From Mercurialis annua (taxonomy: Eukaryota > Streptophyta > Magnoliopsida > Malpighiales > Euphorbiaceae), in contig NC_065576.1 in the NCBI RefSeq assembly GCF_937616625.2, positions 6,760,501-6,824,500 on the forward strand: a stretch of DNA of 64,000 bases. The letters run 5' to 3'. Made by a program: the position numbers and the translations under genes. Positions 22,850-35,160 of this stretch are shown here, one piece after another (position 1 is the first letter of the stretch; each line of letters begins with the position of its first letter). The notes beneath the pieces were generated by a model that was not told where the DNA came from, ran no database searches, and worked only from the letters and a program-made list of their open reading frames with translations.

Positions 22850-23573
22850 GGTTTAATTACTTAAAAACTATCCACATTGAGCCTTTTTTTTTCATTTATA
22901 CACTGACGTGAGAAAAAACCGTTTGTACTATTTTTTTGGGTTTTTATGTTTCACCTCTATCCTAAAATTAAAATTCTTAACAATTTAATTAATTTGAGGA
23001 TGAAAACACTAAAAACAACTAAATATAAGGGTTATATCATATCTTTATCTTATTGAAAAAATAAAAAAAATAAACTTTAAAACATTCAAATAAGTCCAAT
23101 ATTTAATTAAATAAAATTTTATTAAAAAATTAAATAAAATGCCAACCCCTGTATTTTCTCAAACCCATCATCGTCTTCCTTCCATGGAAGGAGGAACAAA
23201 TCTGCTTCTCCTACCATGGAAGGAGGAGCTCGTCCTCTTTCATGGAAGGGGGACGGCGGCGATGGGTCTGACATCAGTTTTTTTTGAAAATGTTTTTACG
23301 GTTTTTGATTTTAAAATATTATTGATAATTAATATAATTAAATAAAAAATTTATTTTGAGGAAGAAAATAATTTTGAGCAAGTAATAATTAACGTTTAAT
23401 TAGAATATAAGTAAAAGTGAAGGATTATTTTAATTTTTTTTTCAAATAAAAAGAGATTAATTTAGCTCTTTAGGTAGAGGTGAGATATAAAAATCCAAAA
23501 AACATACATACATTTTTTTTCTATATTAGGATATGATTGAAAAAAAAATTGAAGTTAGTGGTTGTAATTAGGC
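22850..23573. mobile_element. Mutator-like TIR element with CCATGG-rich core
   Basis: The left arm GGTTTAATTACTTAAAAAC and the right arm, read inverted (GCCTAATTACAACCACTAAC), begin inverted repeats that extend through TTTTTATGTTTCACCTCTA / TTTTTATATCTCACCTCTA. The TSD is unclear. The core (about 23145-23275) is GC-richer with several TCCATGGAAGGAGGA-type strings; the 68-codon frame over it is not believed to be a gene. Confidence 0.7.
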
Positions 23574-23642
23574 TTTACTGTTATTATCGTGTTAGTGGAA
23601 TTATACTCAATATATTTTAATTAATGTCTACAAATTTAAAAT

Positions 23643-23909
23643 ACTCCCTTCGTTTTTATTTAATTTTCTATTTAGCTAGAATTGTATATATTAAAATAGT
23701 GGTGTTTTGTATTAAATTATGAAAGTAAACACTAATATAATTTATTAATTAATAAATACATTGTAAATTGATTCATAAAGTCATTTAGTAAAAAAGATTA
23801 TATTTGAATATAATAGTTTAAGTTATATTAAAATACTAAATGGACAAATAAATAAAGATAAATATGTTTTACGAAATGGACAACTAAACAAAAGTAAATG
23901 GATTATAAA
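23643..23909. mobile_element. Stowaway-like MITE, degenerate right end
   Basis: The left end TACTCCCTTCGTTTTTATTT is the classic Stowaway (Tc1/mariner) style. The right part contains two inverted relatives (ATGGACAAATAAATAAAG and ATGGACAACTAAACAAAAG), but the terminal GGGAGTA has decayed. The TA target duplication is not verifiable on the right. Confidence 0.55.
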
Positions 23910-24185
23910 TTAAAAAGAAATGGAATTCCAAAATAAACATACGCCATAGGATCTATCCCACCTCATGTAACCGTTGCGCCACGTCATTTTTACATCAAGT
24001 CAATGAGCATTTGCGATAGAGAATCTTTTAATTATTACTTATTTTTATTTATCATTCAATTTTCCACATAACTAACGCACAATTAGATTGTTGCACGAAT
24101 GACATAAAACAACGGTTGTGTGCAATAATTTTTCTCAATAAAATTGTCCCGCCATTAGCTTTCAGTGATCTTGTATCAGGATATC

Positions 24186-24370
24186 TGCCACGTGGGTTCT
24201 TGCTGACATCTGCAGGCTAAACTGAAATTCAATGGGTTTCTCAAGATGGGGGCCCAGTCTCACGTGTCTGTCCTTGTCTGTAGGTCACGTGTATGATGCG
24301 TGAAGAGAGTGCATTATGTGCTTCAATGTAAGGGAAAATGGGCCTATAAATGTAAAGGCCTATATAAATG
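24186..24370 (+). promoter_or_regulatory. Cluster of three G-boxes followed by TATA-like motifs
   Basis: CACGTG occurs at 24189-24194, 24261-24266 and 24286-24291; a related CACGTCA lies upstream at 23980-23986. GGGCC motifs follow, then TATA-like strings at 24355-24360 (TATAAA) and 24361-24368 (TATATAAA). Such clusters bind bZIP (ABRE) or bHLH/PIF factors. No recognisable coding sequence follows on the plus strand, and none was seen in the reverse direction. It may be an orphan promoter, a promoter of a non-coding RNA, or a remnant of a lost gene. Confidence 0.45.
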
Positions 24371-24419
24371 AGTTAGGAGCCGAAAACGGGCTCATGATCC
24401 TACCATTTTCATTTATGGG

Positions 24420-27336
24420 CTTCAAATAATCAAATTATTCTTAAAAAAAATAGATTTTGTTCTTATAGTTAAATTAAATCAAATTGAATTGTTTAATTTA
24501 AAATAAATGTTGAGCTTGAATTAATTGTATTCTTATATTAGTTTAATAAATAACTAATGCATATAGTACTCATACTAATTAGTTCAATGAATAAATTTTA
24601 ATTTCTCATTATCCAATCTATTCTAAAGTGTTAACTATATTTCTTAAGTTTTATTAATAATTTTTTCAATAAATTAATTTAACATAAACTAACTCGTTCT
24701 TATATAAATAAATAATGTGACAATAAGTTCTAATTATAATTATGAAGTAACCTCTTAAAAATATCTAATTACTTATCATAAAATTTGGTTAATAATTTAT
24801 TAAATTGATATCTCAATTATATACTATCTCATAAAGTAAATAACATAATTCACAATCAAACATTAAGTAGAATAAATACTACATAATAAAATCACAAATT
24901 AATTAATTAAATGTTATATTATAAATAAATAAAATGTATAGATATTTACAATTATTAAAACTAATTAAAAACTTTTAAAAGATAAAATAATAATTAATTA
25001 TAATTATAAATAATCTTGGATTTGTGTTGTTTCTGCCTTGATTCCTTTTTTTTTTCTTTCCTCCGTTCTTCACTTAGACACTTTTTTAATAATAAAAATT
25101 CATTTCGCTCCTCGGATTGATATAAAAAATCAAAAATAGTTTAAATTTATAAGTTTAAATAATAATAGGTGGCATAGATTATTTGACCTGGTTTATAGAG
25201 TTTAGAATCAAGTTGATAAAAAGAGTACACTGGACTGGATTGATTATTTATTGAAAGAAAACAAATTTCAAGAGAAGGAAAAAATAAGGTGACTGGAAAT
25301 TGAGTCAGCAAGATGACATTAAAAATAGGAATAGTAAGACAAAGTTTGAGTCATCATTCGATCACTTCTATCCTATCCAATACCTTTTTGTTCATCCCGT
25401 CACATATTCAACCTCTCCATCTCTTTGAACTACTTCACTAAAATATTCTTTTTAAGTTAGTACTATATATTGAAGTATGTATTTATAGATTTCATTGTTA
25501 TTTGATAAACAAGTTTGATATTATTTATACTAAAATTAAATTATTTTAAATTTTCATGAAGAGAAATTAATTAGTTTTAGTGAAAAAGTACAAACGAACT
25601 ATTTCAATTAAGGAAGACAAAGTAAAAAAAATTAATTGACATTTTCTTTGCAAAAATGAACAATCAACGAATATTTATCCAAATTAGATGAAGATTAATG
25701 TTTTTAAAAGGTTGATATATAAATGATAATTAAAAGATACGACATGAATATTTCTGAGTGATTATAAATATTTTTAAATATATTTTAGTTTTATCTAATT
25801 ATTCTTTAATTATTTAGCTCTATTAATATAATCAATCTTGCTGTATGAATTTGGCTTAAAAGTCTATTTGGACGCCATGTTTAATTCCGGCTATACTTTT
25901 TCTAATAAATGGAGTGACTTACCACACTATAGCCAAATATTGTCTATTATGTGGGCTTACGGATGGTCGTCTTTCAAGATTTAACAGTATTTTTGAATTT
26001 CGACTCGGGAAAGTGAGTGGGTCCCATCACCAAACATAAATACAATCAATTTTTTAAATTTTATACGTTTCTTCTTGATTCATGGCATCACCGAACAACA
26101 ATTTGTGTTTATTGATTTGCTGGTATCCAATTGCTCCATAATCCTGTGGCAATTTGATACTAATACTTGCATCAGCCATTGGTTTTAGCCACTCGTTTTA
26201 CGATACTAGTAGTTAGGGGAATATAAGCATCCCCACTAATCCTGTCTCCCCATAAATACTTATTATAATAATATTATAATTTTTCAATCATTAGCAACTG
26301 CAATTTCATATGGATACTATAGTAAGAGTAGTCATATCAATTTGGTAAAATTCTTATAAGATTTGTTGATTTGTAAAGGGTAATATTAATCAAATCAATA
26401 AGCCTAATTAACAGAAGAAAAGATTAGTAAGACTCCATGCAATCCACTAATTAAAATATATTTAGTTAATGGATGACAATATTACGCTATGCCACTTTTT
26501 ATAAGGTCAAAACTACAGTTCACCCATTTTCTTCTCAATATTGAAAATTAAACAACCCATTTGTTCTACTGTTAGCAGTAGCGGAATTATAATTTTTTTT
26601 TCGGTTCGGACCAAATTTATTCGATCACTTAGTCTAGTTTCAACTTTCCGGTAGTCTCGACTTTACCTCTTTCTAACTCTATTTTCACTATAAATGTTAT
26701 CTTGCTATTTTAAAAATAAAATGAAAATTTATAACGTCAGTTTGGATTAAATCTACTATAGATTGTATGTGAAATTCTATTCTGCTGCTATCATTTTTTT
26801 CCTTTAATAGTATCACTTCATCTCATTCTTTAGTCAATGTTGACCTTTTTCATATTTCTCGATTCTTTTTTTGGTTCCATCAATAAATTTGAAAGCTTAA
26901 AAAAAGAGTTGAATGTAAATTAAATTATACACTTTAATAGTATTTGCAGATAAAACATGAATTTTAAAATTTGACAAATCAACTATAATTTTTGTGGTTT
27001 AGCATATCAACGTACCAAGCTATTTTCTGTTGAAAAACATTGATGGACACTATAATATGCACTATTCCGACAGCTACACCGGCGTTTTTTCACAATATAT
27101 CGATCAATATTCCGATTTGCCAACAAACTAAATTTAGATAGTGATTTATCAAATTATACAATTTATATTATAATTACAAATACGTTAAAACTCTTGATTT
27201 TTTGTGATTAGTCCTAAAATAATACATCTGACAATTTTTTTGGATGATTGGAGAGGAAGGAGAAGCGCTTGTGAAATAAAAAAAAACTCACGATCTTAAT
27301 AGAATTTAGTTTAGCGCTTATATCATTTAGATATAG
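24420..27336. other. AT-rich intergenic region, no gene seen
   Basis: No supportable gene. A hAT-like end string (TAGCAGTAGCGGAATTAT) lies near 26574 but its partner was not found. The rest is AT-rich with no clear repeats beyond short A/T runs. Confidence 0.45.
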
Positions 27337-27557
27337 CTCATTAGTCACATCTATCGTGAAGGAAATCGTTGTGCCGACTGGTTAGCCAATCTTGGCTTCT
27401 CACAAGACATTGGTCTCGTTGTGTTTGATCGTGCTCCGAGAGGTGTTATTAGTTTAATGCTTGATGATATTATGGGAGTCTCGTTCCCTCGCTTGTACAG
27501 ATCGCTCTAGTTCCCTTGGCCTTGGCCAATCTCTCTTTTTCAAAAAAAAAAAAAAAA
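27337..27557 (+). pseudogene. 5'-truncated LINE: RNase H C-terminus plus poly(A)
   Basis: From 27346 the plus strand reads HIYREGNRCADWLANLGF and continues in frame to a stop at 27508-27510 (54 residues). This is the C-terminal end of the RNase H domain of plant L1-type LINEs, whose hallmark is H..REGN..AD.LA. A short 3' UTR follows and then a run of 16 A (27542-27557). The 5' side breaks off abruptly, as expected for a truncated target-primed insertion. The upstream frame has a stop at once, so nothing functional is encoded. No TSD was recognised. Confidence 0.85.
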
Positions 27558-28210
27558 CTAATTAAACCTTTAATTTAAATTACATTTTTAAGATAAATTT
27601 TACTTTTAAAATTAGAAATATGAGTTGAGATATTATAAAGATAAGATAACGTAGAGCAGAAACTACAAAGAAGTTGCTTAAATTGTAGCCAAAATAGAAT
27701 CAACAAAAGGTGAGTGCTAGTTCAAGTGGACAAAGACTGAGGAAGCATCATAAAGATATGAAAATGACATTTTAAATCCCTACAAATTTATCATACTCAT
27801 TTACAGCTATTATTTTTCTGTTTCTATCTCACTGCACAACTACTGAAAAAAAGGTAAAATAAAAATGTACAAACATCCATAATGTAAATTTGAAATTTTT
27901 GAATGTAAAAATCTTCCAAGTGGTCTCATACATTTTAAGCTAGAATCACATCTTCTTTTCTTGGTAGCCTGAAAATATCTAACTAATTAGTTATAACAAA
28001 TTAGTCCGATATATTAACGTTATTTTTGTCATTTTCTAACTGTTAGCCTAATAGTATATACTACTTTATAGAAAGGAATTATTATTATTATTTTCTGAAA
28101 TTAGATTGAAATTAGTATTACTTTTAATTTATTATTATTATTATTATTTTCTGAAATTAGATTAAAATTATTACTTTTAATTTATTTTTTCAAAAATCAA
28201 TATTTTTTTT
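27558..28210. other. Intergenic region, no gene seen
   Basis: AT-rich. A direct repeat (TTATTATTATTATTTTCTGAAATTAG-type, two copies near 28083-28110 and 28132-28160) is visible. No gene. Confidence 0.4.
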
Positions 28211-28527
28211 GGGTTATTGTCATAAAATATCTCTTCCTTTCTTTTGTGCAGATATAAGCACATTCTACCAAATATGGTATCACATATTCCAATCTTTTTA
28301 AATTTTTCATTTTATACCCAAAGCTGTTTTAGGCGGTTTTCTGTAAAAATAATGTCGTTTTGGGTGTTTTAGATGACCAAAACGACATCTGATAATATAT
28401 TTAGGCTATATTGCCACAAAAATGAAAAGTCGGGCTTTTTTTATGTTAAAAAATAAAAAGCTGAAATATGTGTACAATATGCTTAATCGAAAAAACACAA
28501 AATATGGAGATGTTTTATGACAATAAC
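28211..28527. mobile_element. Mutator-like MITE, about 317 bp
   Basis: Ends GGGTTATTGTCATAAAATAT and, inverted, GTTATTGTCATAAAACAT are matched, with further complementarity inward. Both flanks are T-runs, so a T-rich TSD of 8-9 bp is possible but not diagnostic. The centre has an inverted ATGTCGTTTTGG / CCAAAACGACAT pair. A related relic (AAACGACGTTGGATAATG) lies in bHLH intron 3 near 52231. Confidence 0.72.
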
Positions 28528-28806
28528 TTTTTTTTATATATTTAAATAAAATTTTCAAACATCTATACAAAAACAAAATTTTAAATCTAAGTAGTAAACG
28601 GTGTGTTACACCTAATTAATTAGCTTGTTGAACGTGACGATGACTTTTTTTTCTGAATAAATGTCGTATATTCATCAAAATGTAGTATATTCATCAAATT
28701 TTACATTGTAATGTTATGATTATATCAAATATAAAAAAGTATGAAAGTTTGAGTGTAATTATTCTTAGAGTCGCCTCAATGGTAGCGATTTAGTATATAT
28801 ATCAAG

Positions 28807-29024
28807 CAGTGGCGGAGCCACATGTACCATAAGAGGGGCATTTGCCCCTCTTATTTTTCCAAAAAATAAAATTTTCTATGTAAAGTTAATTTTTATTTAT
28901 ATTAGTTACCTAAAAAATATAATATATTGACCCCCTTAATTTTAATAAATTTTAAATTTTTCATATTACTTATAAAAATATTACATTTTGCCCCTCTTAA
29001 ATTTAATTTCTGGCTACGCCACTG
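28807..29024. mobile_element. hAT-type MITE, 218 bp, 8-bp TSD
   Basis: Termini CAGTGGCGGAGCCA and, inverted, CAGTGGCGTAGCCA are flanked by a perfect 8-bp TSD (ATATCAAG, 28799-28806 and 29025-29032). The subterminal GAGGGGCA / TGCCCCTC strings are also inverted. No coding capacity. This is a well-known style of plant hAT MITE. Confidence 0.92.
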
Positions 29025-29032
29025 ATATCAAG

Positions 29033-30366
29033 GACGGAGTTAAGAAACACGACGAGGGGTTATATAGTTTACGTTGTCAATGATCGCATTTTTCATTATC
29101 GGCGTTATATAGTTTACATTGTTATATATGCGAATCTTTAAAGGCAAATAATCAAATATTCAAATAAGTAACGTATATATCCAAGTCGAAAGTGATTGTG
29201 ATTAGTCAAAAGGAAAGTGAAAAAAAATCTTAATTTCCTAATTGTTTCAAAATTAGAGTTCTACACGGCATATTCTTCTAAGGATCTATTGCCACCACCA
29301 TTTTGTTTATATTTTACATCAGAGATTGACTTCCTAAGTTCCAATCAATTATTAAGTTGGCAAATCAAAACAAAAAATTTCAATAAAAGTCGGTTCCTTT
29401 CAAGTTTCCTTTTTCTATATTGGGTGCATTCTTTTATCGGACATTAATAATTATTTTTAATTTTAATTGAAACAGATATATTTATAAAAAATAGAAATTT
29501 TCAAAATAAATTAAAAAATTAAATCAGAACCTCACTTGAAATACAATAATTCCACTTGAGCATGATGTGTTGGTTCGGTGTCTCACGCATTATGGATCGG
29601 ATTTAGATCGAATTCAACTTTTTTAGTATATAACTTTAATCTAAACTTAATTTTATGTTTTTTTATTTAAACTCAGTCCATAAATTCCACAGAAAAAACA
29701 AATGTAATATGAATTCAAGTTTTGATCAAATTTTATAAAAGAAAAGGTTTTTAAATCTGAATTCGAGCAGCTGTCGAGCTTGTTAGCTAAATTTTTTATG
29801 CTTGTAATGTTTTTTTGGTATAAGTATTTTATGATATTTAAAATTATTGTTCCGACTAATTCATATACAGAGACTTAAGACTCGTTATGGTGACAAATCT
29901 ATCTCATAATCTTTTTAAAGTTTTTATGTATTCATAATTTGAATTTAAAATTTCTAATTAAGAGAGAATGAGTTATTGCCGCTCAATTTCTCAAATAATT
30001 TTTTCATTGTCACAAGGAAAGAAAAAATCTCACAAATAGAAATACAAATTTTCTACTGCCATTTAATTTATGTCGGTTGGGACCGTTGCATGTGTTTCAG
30101 TGGTACCATTTCTGATCAATTTGCTTCAACAATCTCTTCATTTTACACTCCAATGGTGGAAGAAAAAGAAAAGTTGACTACATTAAAATTACGTAAAAGA
30201 GTTGAATTTAAACCGAACTAAATTAAATTAAAATTATTAATATTTTTTGCCAAATAAAACTAATTCGAAAAGTAACATTACCAAATTAATTGCTGCAGTC
30301 TTTTTTTCAGTTAGGTTGTTCTATTCGAGTTCGGTTTGTACAAAATTTAGCTGAATTTTTTTATAA
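29033..30366. other. Intergenic region, no gene seen
   Basis: Just right of the hAT element, a tandem pair of GTTATATAGTTTAC-type segments is seen (29059 and 29104). The frames at 29217-29447 and 29976-30221 have no recognisable domain and poor coding character. Confidence 0.45.
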
Positions 30367-30375
30367 TATTAAATA

Positions 30376-30684
30376 GGGTTAATGTCATAAAAATTCACCA
30401 AGTTTATATGTTTTCTCAATTTAATCACGTTTTTTAAAAATTTTATAAACATACACCAATTTCTATTTTTTTCTCAAATTCATACACGGTGCTAACGTGT
30501 CACTCATTCATTGGTTAAAAATGACTTACACCTCAACAAATTGCACCAATGAATGAGTGACACGTCAGCACCGTGTATGAATTTGAGAAAAAATAAAAAT
30601 TGGTGTATGTTTATGAGAAGTTTTAAAGAACGTGATTAAATTGAGAAAACATGTAAAGTTGATGAATTTTTATGATATTATTCC
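30376..30684. mobile_element. Palindromic Mutator-like MITE, 309 bp, 9-bp TSD
   Basis: Perfect TSD TATTAAATA at 30367-30375 and 30685-30693. Ends GGGTTAATGTCATAAAAATT and, inverted, GGAATAATATCATAAAAATT. The arms run nearly the full length, including GTGTCACTCATTCATTGG against its complement, leaving a short loop around 30520-30540. No coding capacity. Confidence 0.92.
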
Positions 30685-30693
30685 TATTAAATA

Positions 30694-32100
30694 TAACCGA
30701 ACGGATACACCTCTATAAATATGTATGTAGCTTGTGCTTGAGAGTTGAGACTGAAAGTACATGTTGTCCTTTAGGATCTCAAAAGGCCAGAAATACCCAT
30801 GAAAGATCTCCCTTTTTTTAGTGCCCCTTTTCTATTAAAAATCTAAGCACAAACTTATTAATTATGATATACTATAATTGTTGATATTTTATTTACCTTT
30901 TTTCTTATTTTTGTGGTGTATTTTCAATATAGAAACTCTAAATAATAATTACAAAAAGAAAAACTTATTGTACCTTTTTTTAATTTTTTTGCAAAAATAC
31001 ACTCCGACTTTTCGTTGTTGAATTAAAAATACTTTTATTAACTTCTTTTTATAAAAATATACCATTTTTTTTTAATTTTCCAATAATATACTAATAATAT
31101 ATCAATAATCTACTAAAAAACATATTTTACACTAAAAAAATACTAGAGCGTATCTTTATAAATATTTAGCTAAAAATAGATATTTTTATAAATAAAACCC
31201 TTAAAATGGAAAAAAGGGATGAAAATAGGTATGTATGAATGCAATTTTTCTGAAACGCAGTAGTGTGGTGTAGGGCCTTAGTACAGCTACTACAATTTTG
31301 AAAGAGAAGACACAACAGGAAATCATTACTATATTGTCAAGTGTTCATCACAAACCAACAATTATTCAAATTGCACCATTCATTTGCAACCAACATACTT
31401 AAATTTCCAATTGTCACCATCCCATTCACGCATTTTTTTCTTAAACTAAAAAATGGATTCTTGAACAAAATTATATGACAATTTACTCGCGATTAATCAA
31501 GATTTTTGATTCTAAAATGTATAGACATAAGGACATAATTATATCTAGTGATTAAATCTCTTGTTTAGGTAGTTTGGAAATATTTTCATCAAATTAAAAA
31601 AGGTTTGAATTTAGATCTATTTGGACAGATTTAGGTGAGAGACAATCAAACTTGACTCTTTTAAATAGTACAAGTTCAAGTTCAGTTCGAGCTTCATTCA
31701 AATTTGATTATATTTACTATTCAAACGCCGTATATACATTATATATGTGCAGTTCATACTTTTTTTCTTCAGATTTACTTAAAAAAATTAGTACTAACTA
31801 ATTAAGTATAAAACTTAAAACCACACGTAAAAAAATGAATGTAATGTCCAATTAGATCGACTATAAGCCTTTAAAACCAAACAAAAACTTATAAATTTTG
31901 ATTGAATCTCGACCACCTTGTCCCAAAATTAAATAAGGGTGAGTCACATTTAATGTTGCCGTTGGCTCTTCTTCCTCTTAATTTCTCTCGAACAAACTCT
32001 CCACTAGACCAACCAAAACCATAGCTTTCAATTTCATTAATGGTAAGCAAATTTGGGCCCACTTGCTTCCGTACCATGGCCCGGACACAACTTCGTACCT
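30694..32100. other. Intergenic region upstream of the membrane-protein gene
   Basis: AT-rich, no gene seen. The frame at 31889-32077 on the minus strand lacks any recognisable domain and overlaps the promoter of the next gene, so it is not called. Confidence 0.45.
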
Positions 32101-32124
32101 TTACACGTACTCACATTTTCCTTT

Positions 32125-32130
32125 TATAAA
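32125..32130 (+). promoter_or_regulatory. TATA box of the 32281 gene
   Basis: TATAAA sits about 155 bases before the start codon, ahead of a strongly CT-rich leader (TCTTCTCTTCTCTTCTCTTC, about 32200-32219). Transcription probably starts near 32155-32160, giving a 5' UTR of about 120 nt. The position is inferred from the usual 25-35 base spacing. Confidence 0.6.
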
Positions 32131-32280
32131 TTCCCCTTCACACCCAATCTTTTTCGTCACAAATTCATCCTCTTCAATTTCTCGCATTTTCTAATTTTCT
32201 TCTCTTCTCTTCTCTTCTATAAACACATACATGAGAGGAGGAGTTATCTCCTCTATTTCTCTTACTACTACTGCGTTTAT

Positions 32281-33056
32281 ATGGAGAGTCCAGATTATTC
32301 ACCACCCCACGTGGACGCATCTCGTCCGTCCCTTGGTTTCCCTCTCGGCACTGCCTTACTCTTGATCGTTATTTTCACCTTGAGTGGTATTTTTTCTTGC
32401 TGTTATCACTGGGATAAGCTCCGATCACTCCGCCGGTCTTTCTCCGATGAACAAGATCCTGAGGCTGACATTGAAGGCTCACCCTCCAAACCTAAGCCCT
32501 ATCACACGGTAATTACTCCTTAACTCCTTTATGTTTTTACCTGGGATTCGATTAATAAAGAACTTAAAGTGATAATTTGCCTCCTTAATTTGCTAAGGAT
32601 GGTTTAATTAGTACAAATTTTATCTTTATGGTCATATTTGCCCTCGATTTGGACGTTTTTTCATCAATTTACTCCTTTTTACATATGATTCAGCGCGTGG
32701 TGCTCCCCTCGGATTGTCATATGATAAAATGGAAAAAAATGATAGAAAAACCAAATTTATGACTAAATTGAACATAAAGTTACAAATGTTTTAATTGACC
32801 ATCTCTTATAAGTTGAGGGGGCAAATTGTCATTTAAATTATTAATATAGTTACCGTGCTCAAACTTTGTGTTTTTTGAACTTTTATAGGATTTGAAGCAA
32901 AATCAGAGCTTGAGCTTACCGGTAATAATGCCCGGTGATCGGATTCCGAAGTTCATTGCATTGCCGTGTCCGTGTGAGCCGCCGCGAGCTGAGAAAGTTG
33001 TCGTGAACGTAACAAAGCCGCCTAAACCGCCGCGATTTCCGGTGCCGTTGTATTAA
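32281..33056 (+). CDS. Small single-pass membrane protein, plant HRGP-family type
   Basis: Two exons (32281-32508 and 32889-33056, GT-AG, phase 0) give 131 aa. Residues about 17-40 (LGFPLGTALLLIVIFTLSGI) form one membrane segment, followed by CCYHWDKLRSLRRSF with basic residues. The second exon contributes a conserved PVIMPGDRIPKFIALPCPCE block and a proline-rich tail (KPPKPPRFPVPLY). This layout matches plant proteins annotated 'hydroxyproline-rich glycoprotein family', such as the Arabidopsis At5g65660 type, though it is not a classical SPPPP extensin. Biochemical role unknown. The frame is open upstream to 32053, but the ATG at 32281 is the first in frame after the TATA box and matches the family N-terminus. 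Basic residues after the membrane segment suggest a cytosolic C-terminus. Confidence 0.88.
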
Positions 33057-34295
33057 CAAATGAGTGGTGCTAAATGATAATCAGATTGACCATTTTAATG
33101 TGTATAGAGGGGAATTAATTTCAGTTTTAAAGATTTTTACATTTTTTTTTAGTTTATTTTTCCTTCTGGGAAAAAATGAAGAAGATGAAGATGAAGAGTA
33201 GGATTAGATTTGTTTGATTTGTTACCCCATTAGAGATTAGGTCAATTTGTAGTATACAGTTAGTTACCGCTGCTTGCTGTAAAACTCTGCATTTTTTTAC
33301 TACCTCTGTAGTTATAAAATGAAACCTTAAAAAAAACATGTCCTGTTACATTTTTTTTATTTTTTTTAAGGAAATTTATCTGGTTTGTTTTATATCAATT
33401 GTTGTTGTTCGATAAATTTTCAAAGGAAAAACTTTGAAGTTGCTCTGTTTATGGAAGTGAAATCTGCAGAATGCAGAGAGTGGAGATCTTGATGCACGTG
33501 AAAGTTAAGGAAGGTTCGGTTTTTTCGTTTCGGAAACGTTTTCATTTTCGAAATTGTCAGAAACTTTTACCAAACGTTCGGAAATGCCGTAAATAATAGA
33601 AGTTAGATATCCATTTTCTAATAGAAATCTCATTCCCAATTGTTTTTTAAGATTGAACTATATGAAATAAATATTTTTTAAAGAGTTACTTATAAATTGA
33701 TAAAACATAAATACTCACTCACATTTTTATTATTTATATTACTCACAATAAATATTCATGTGTTTATATTATTTACATGTTTCTCATTTCATTTTCATAT
33801 CCGTTTCTATTTCTATGCAACATTGGTGTTCGTTTCCGTTTCCGTTTCCGTTTCCATTATATGAAGTTGCTCTGTTTTGTTCTATTTGGGGATTAATTTA
33901 GATTTGAAGCATTGTAGGAATTAGCAGATTAAATCCAGTAGTAAAAAAAGATTATCTAGATGTTAGTGATGGCCAATAAAATGGGTAAATAATGAGTCTT
34001 GTATTGTAATAAAGCAGAGCCAATTTAGGGGATATCAAAATTAGGTCTATGTCTTAATCAGGCAACAGTCCAGGTTTCTTATTTTTGGTAACTTCAAAGT
34101 CAAGCACTTTAGCTATGATTATGATGGTGGACATCATTTTCTTTTTAAATATATTGGGAGATCATTTCTGAAATGACTCGTTTTTTATAATACTCATTTT
34201 ACTGTTCTCTAAGTATAGTCTAATAAAAATAAAACGTTTTAATTCAATTTAAATTCAGGGTCTTAACAAAGGATTAGTCCCTCAAAAAGAAAAAG
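33057..34295. other. 3' UTR and intergenic region
   Basis: The 3' UTR of the preceding gene probably ends between 33300 and 33420. Between about 33510 and 33860 the strings CGTTTCGGAAACG and a TTTCCG hexamer run (about 33829-33855, four copies) look like the ends of an old, unresolved transposon. No gene. Confidence 0.4.
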
Positions 34296-34927
34296 GATTA
34301 TGGGATGCTTACTTTTTATGCTAAATTTAGCATGAAAAAGTGGTAAAATGCTATAGATAGTATAGCATTTTAAATTTTACTCTAATGTACAAAGTTAAAA
34401 AGAAATGTTATAATTATTTATTAAGATAATTCTTTTAATTTTATTAATTGCTAATTATTTAATAATTTTTTTAATTAAATATTTTAAACTAAAATTTATG
34501 TAATATTTTTTTAATTTAATAATGAGCTTTTCAAAAGATATAATTAAAAGAATCGATGAATTATATAAAATAAATTATTTAAATTTTTTATTATATTTAT
34601 GTATGGTCTACTATTAAAAAATCAAATCGATGTTGTAAAATTAAATAGAAGCACAAAATTTTAAATGAAAAAAGTTAAAAAAAATAAAAAAAGTAGGTTA
34701 AAATAATAAATGCAAAAAATGACCGTGGCAAAATTGTAATTAATAGTGAATTGCTACTGGTTGTTGAATTTTAGCATATGCTATAGTCTGTGCTAAATTT
34801 AGCACGTGATATAGCATATGCTAAATTTAGCACACACTATAGCACTGCATAGGAGATGCATTTTAAGATTAAAGGCTAAATTATGGCATTAGCACTTCAT
34901 TTTAACATTGCATTGGAGATGCTCTTA
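34296..34927. repeat. Decayed foldback element with TGCTAAATTTAGCA motifs
   Basis: The palindrome TGCTAAATTTAGCA occurs near 34339, 34791 and 34818, and ATGCTATA / TATAGCAT pairs surround it. The right edge GCATTGGAGATGCTC resembles a common plant MITE terminus. A matching left terminus and TSD were not resolved. No coding capacity. Confidence 0.45.
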
Positions 34928-35160
34928 GACTAGCCTGTTAAACCGATTCGACTATAAACTGAAGTTAATTCAGGTTTGATCTTTCGTAAAACTTAAAAAT
35001 ATTATGAAAGTGATTCTGAATTAAATATTTATATAAAACGCTTAAATTAGGGACTATACTCTTTATTTTTAGACAACTTAATGATAAAATTAGATTGTCT
35101 CAGTCCTTAATTTTTTTCATACAATATAATTTTGTTTTTAATTGATATAAAAATAAAAAT

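Noticed and set aside
32053..32280. Longer N-terminus for the membrane-protein gene
   Set aside because: It would include the TATA box and the CT-rich leader and begins with a non-ATG codon; the ATG at 32281 matches the protein family.
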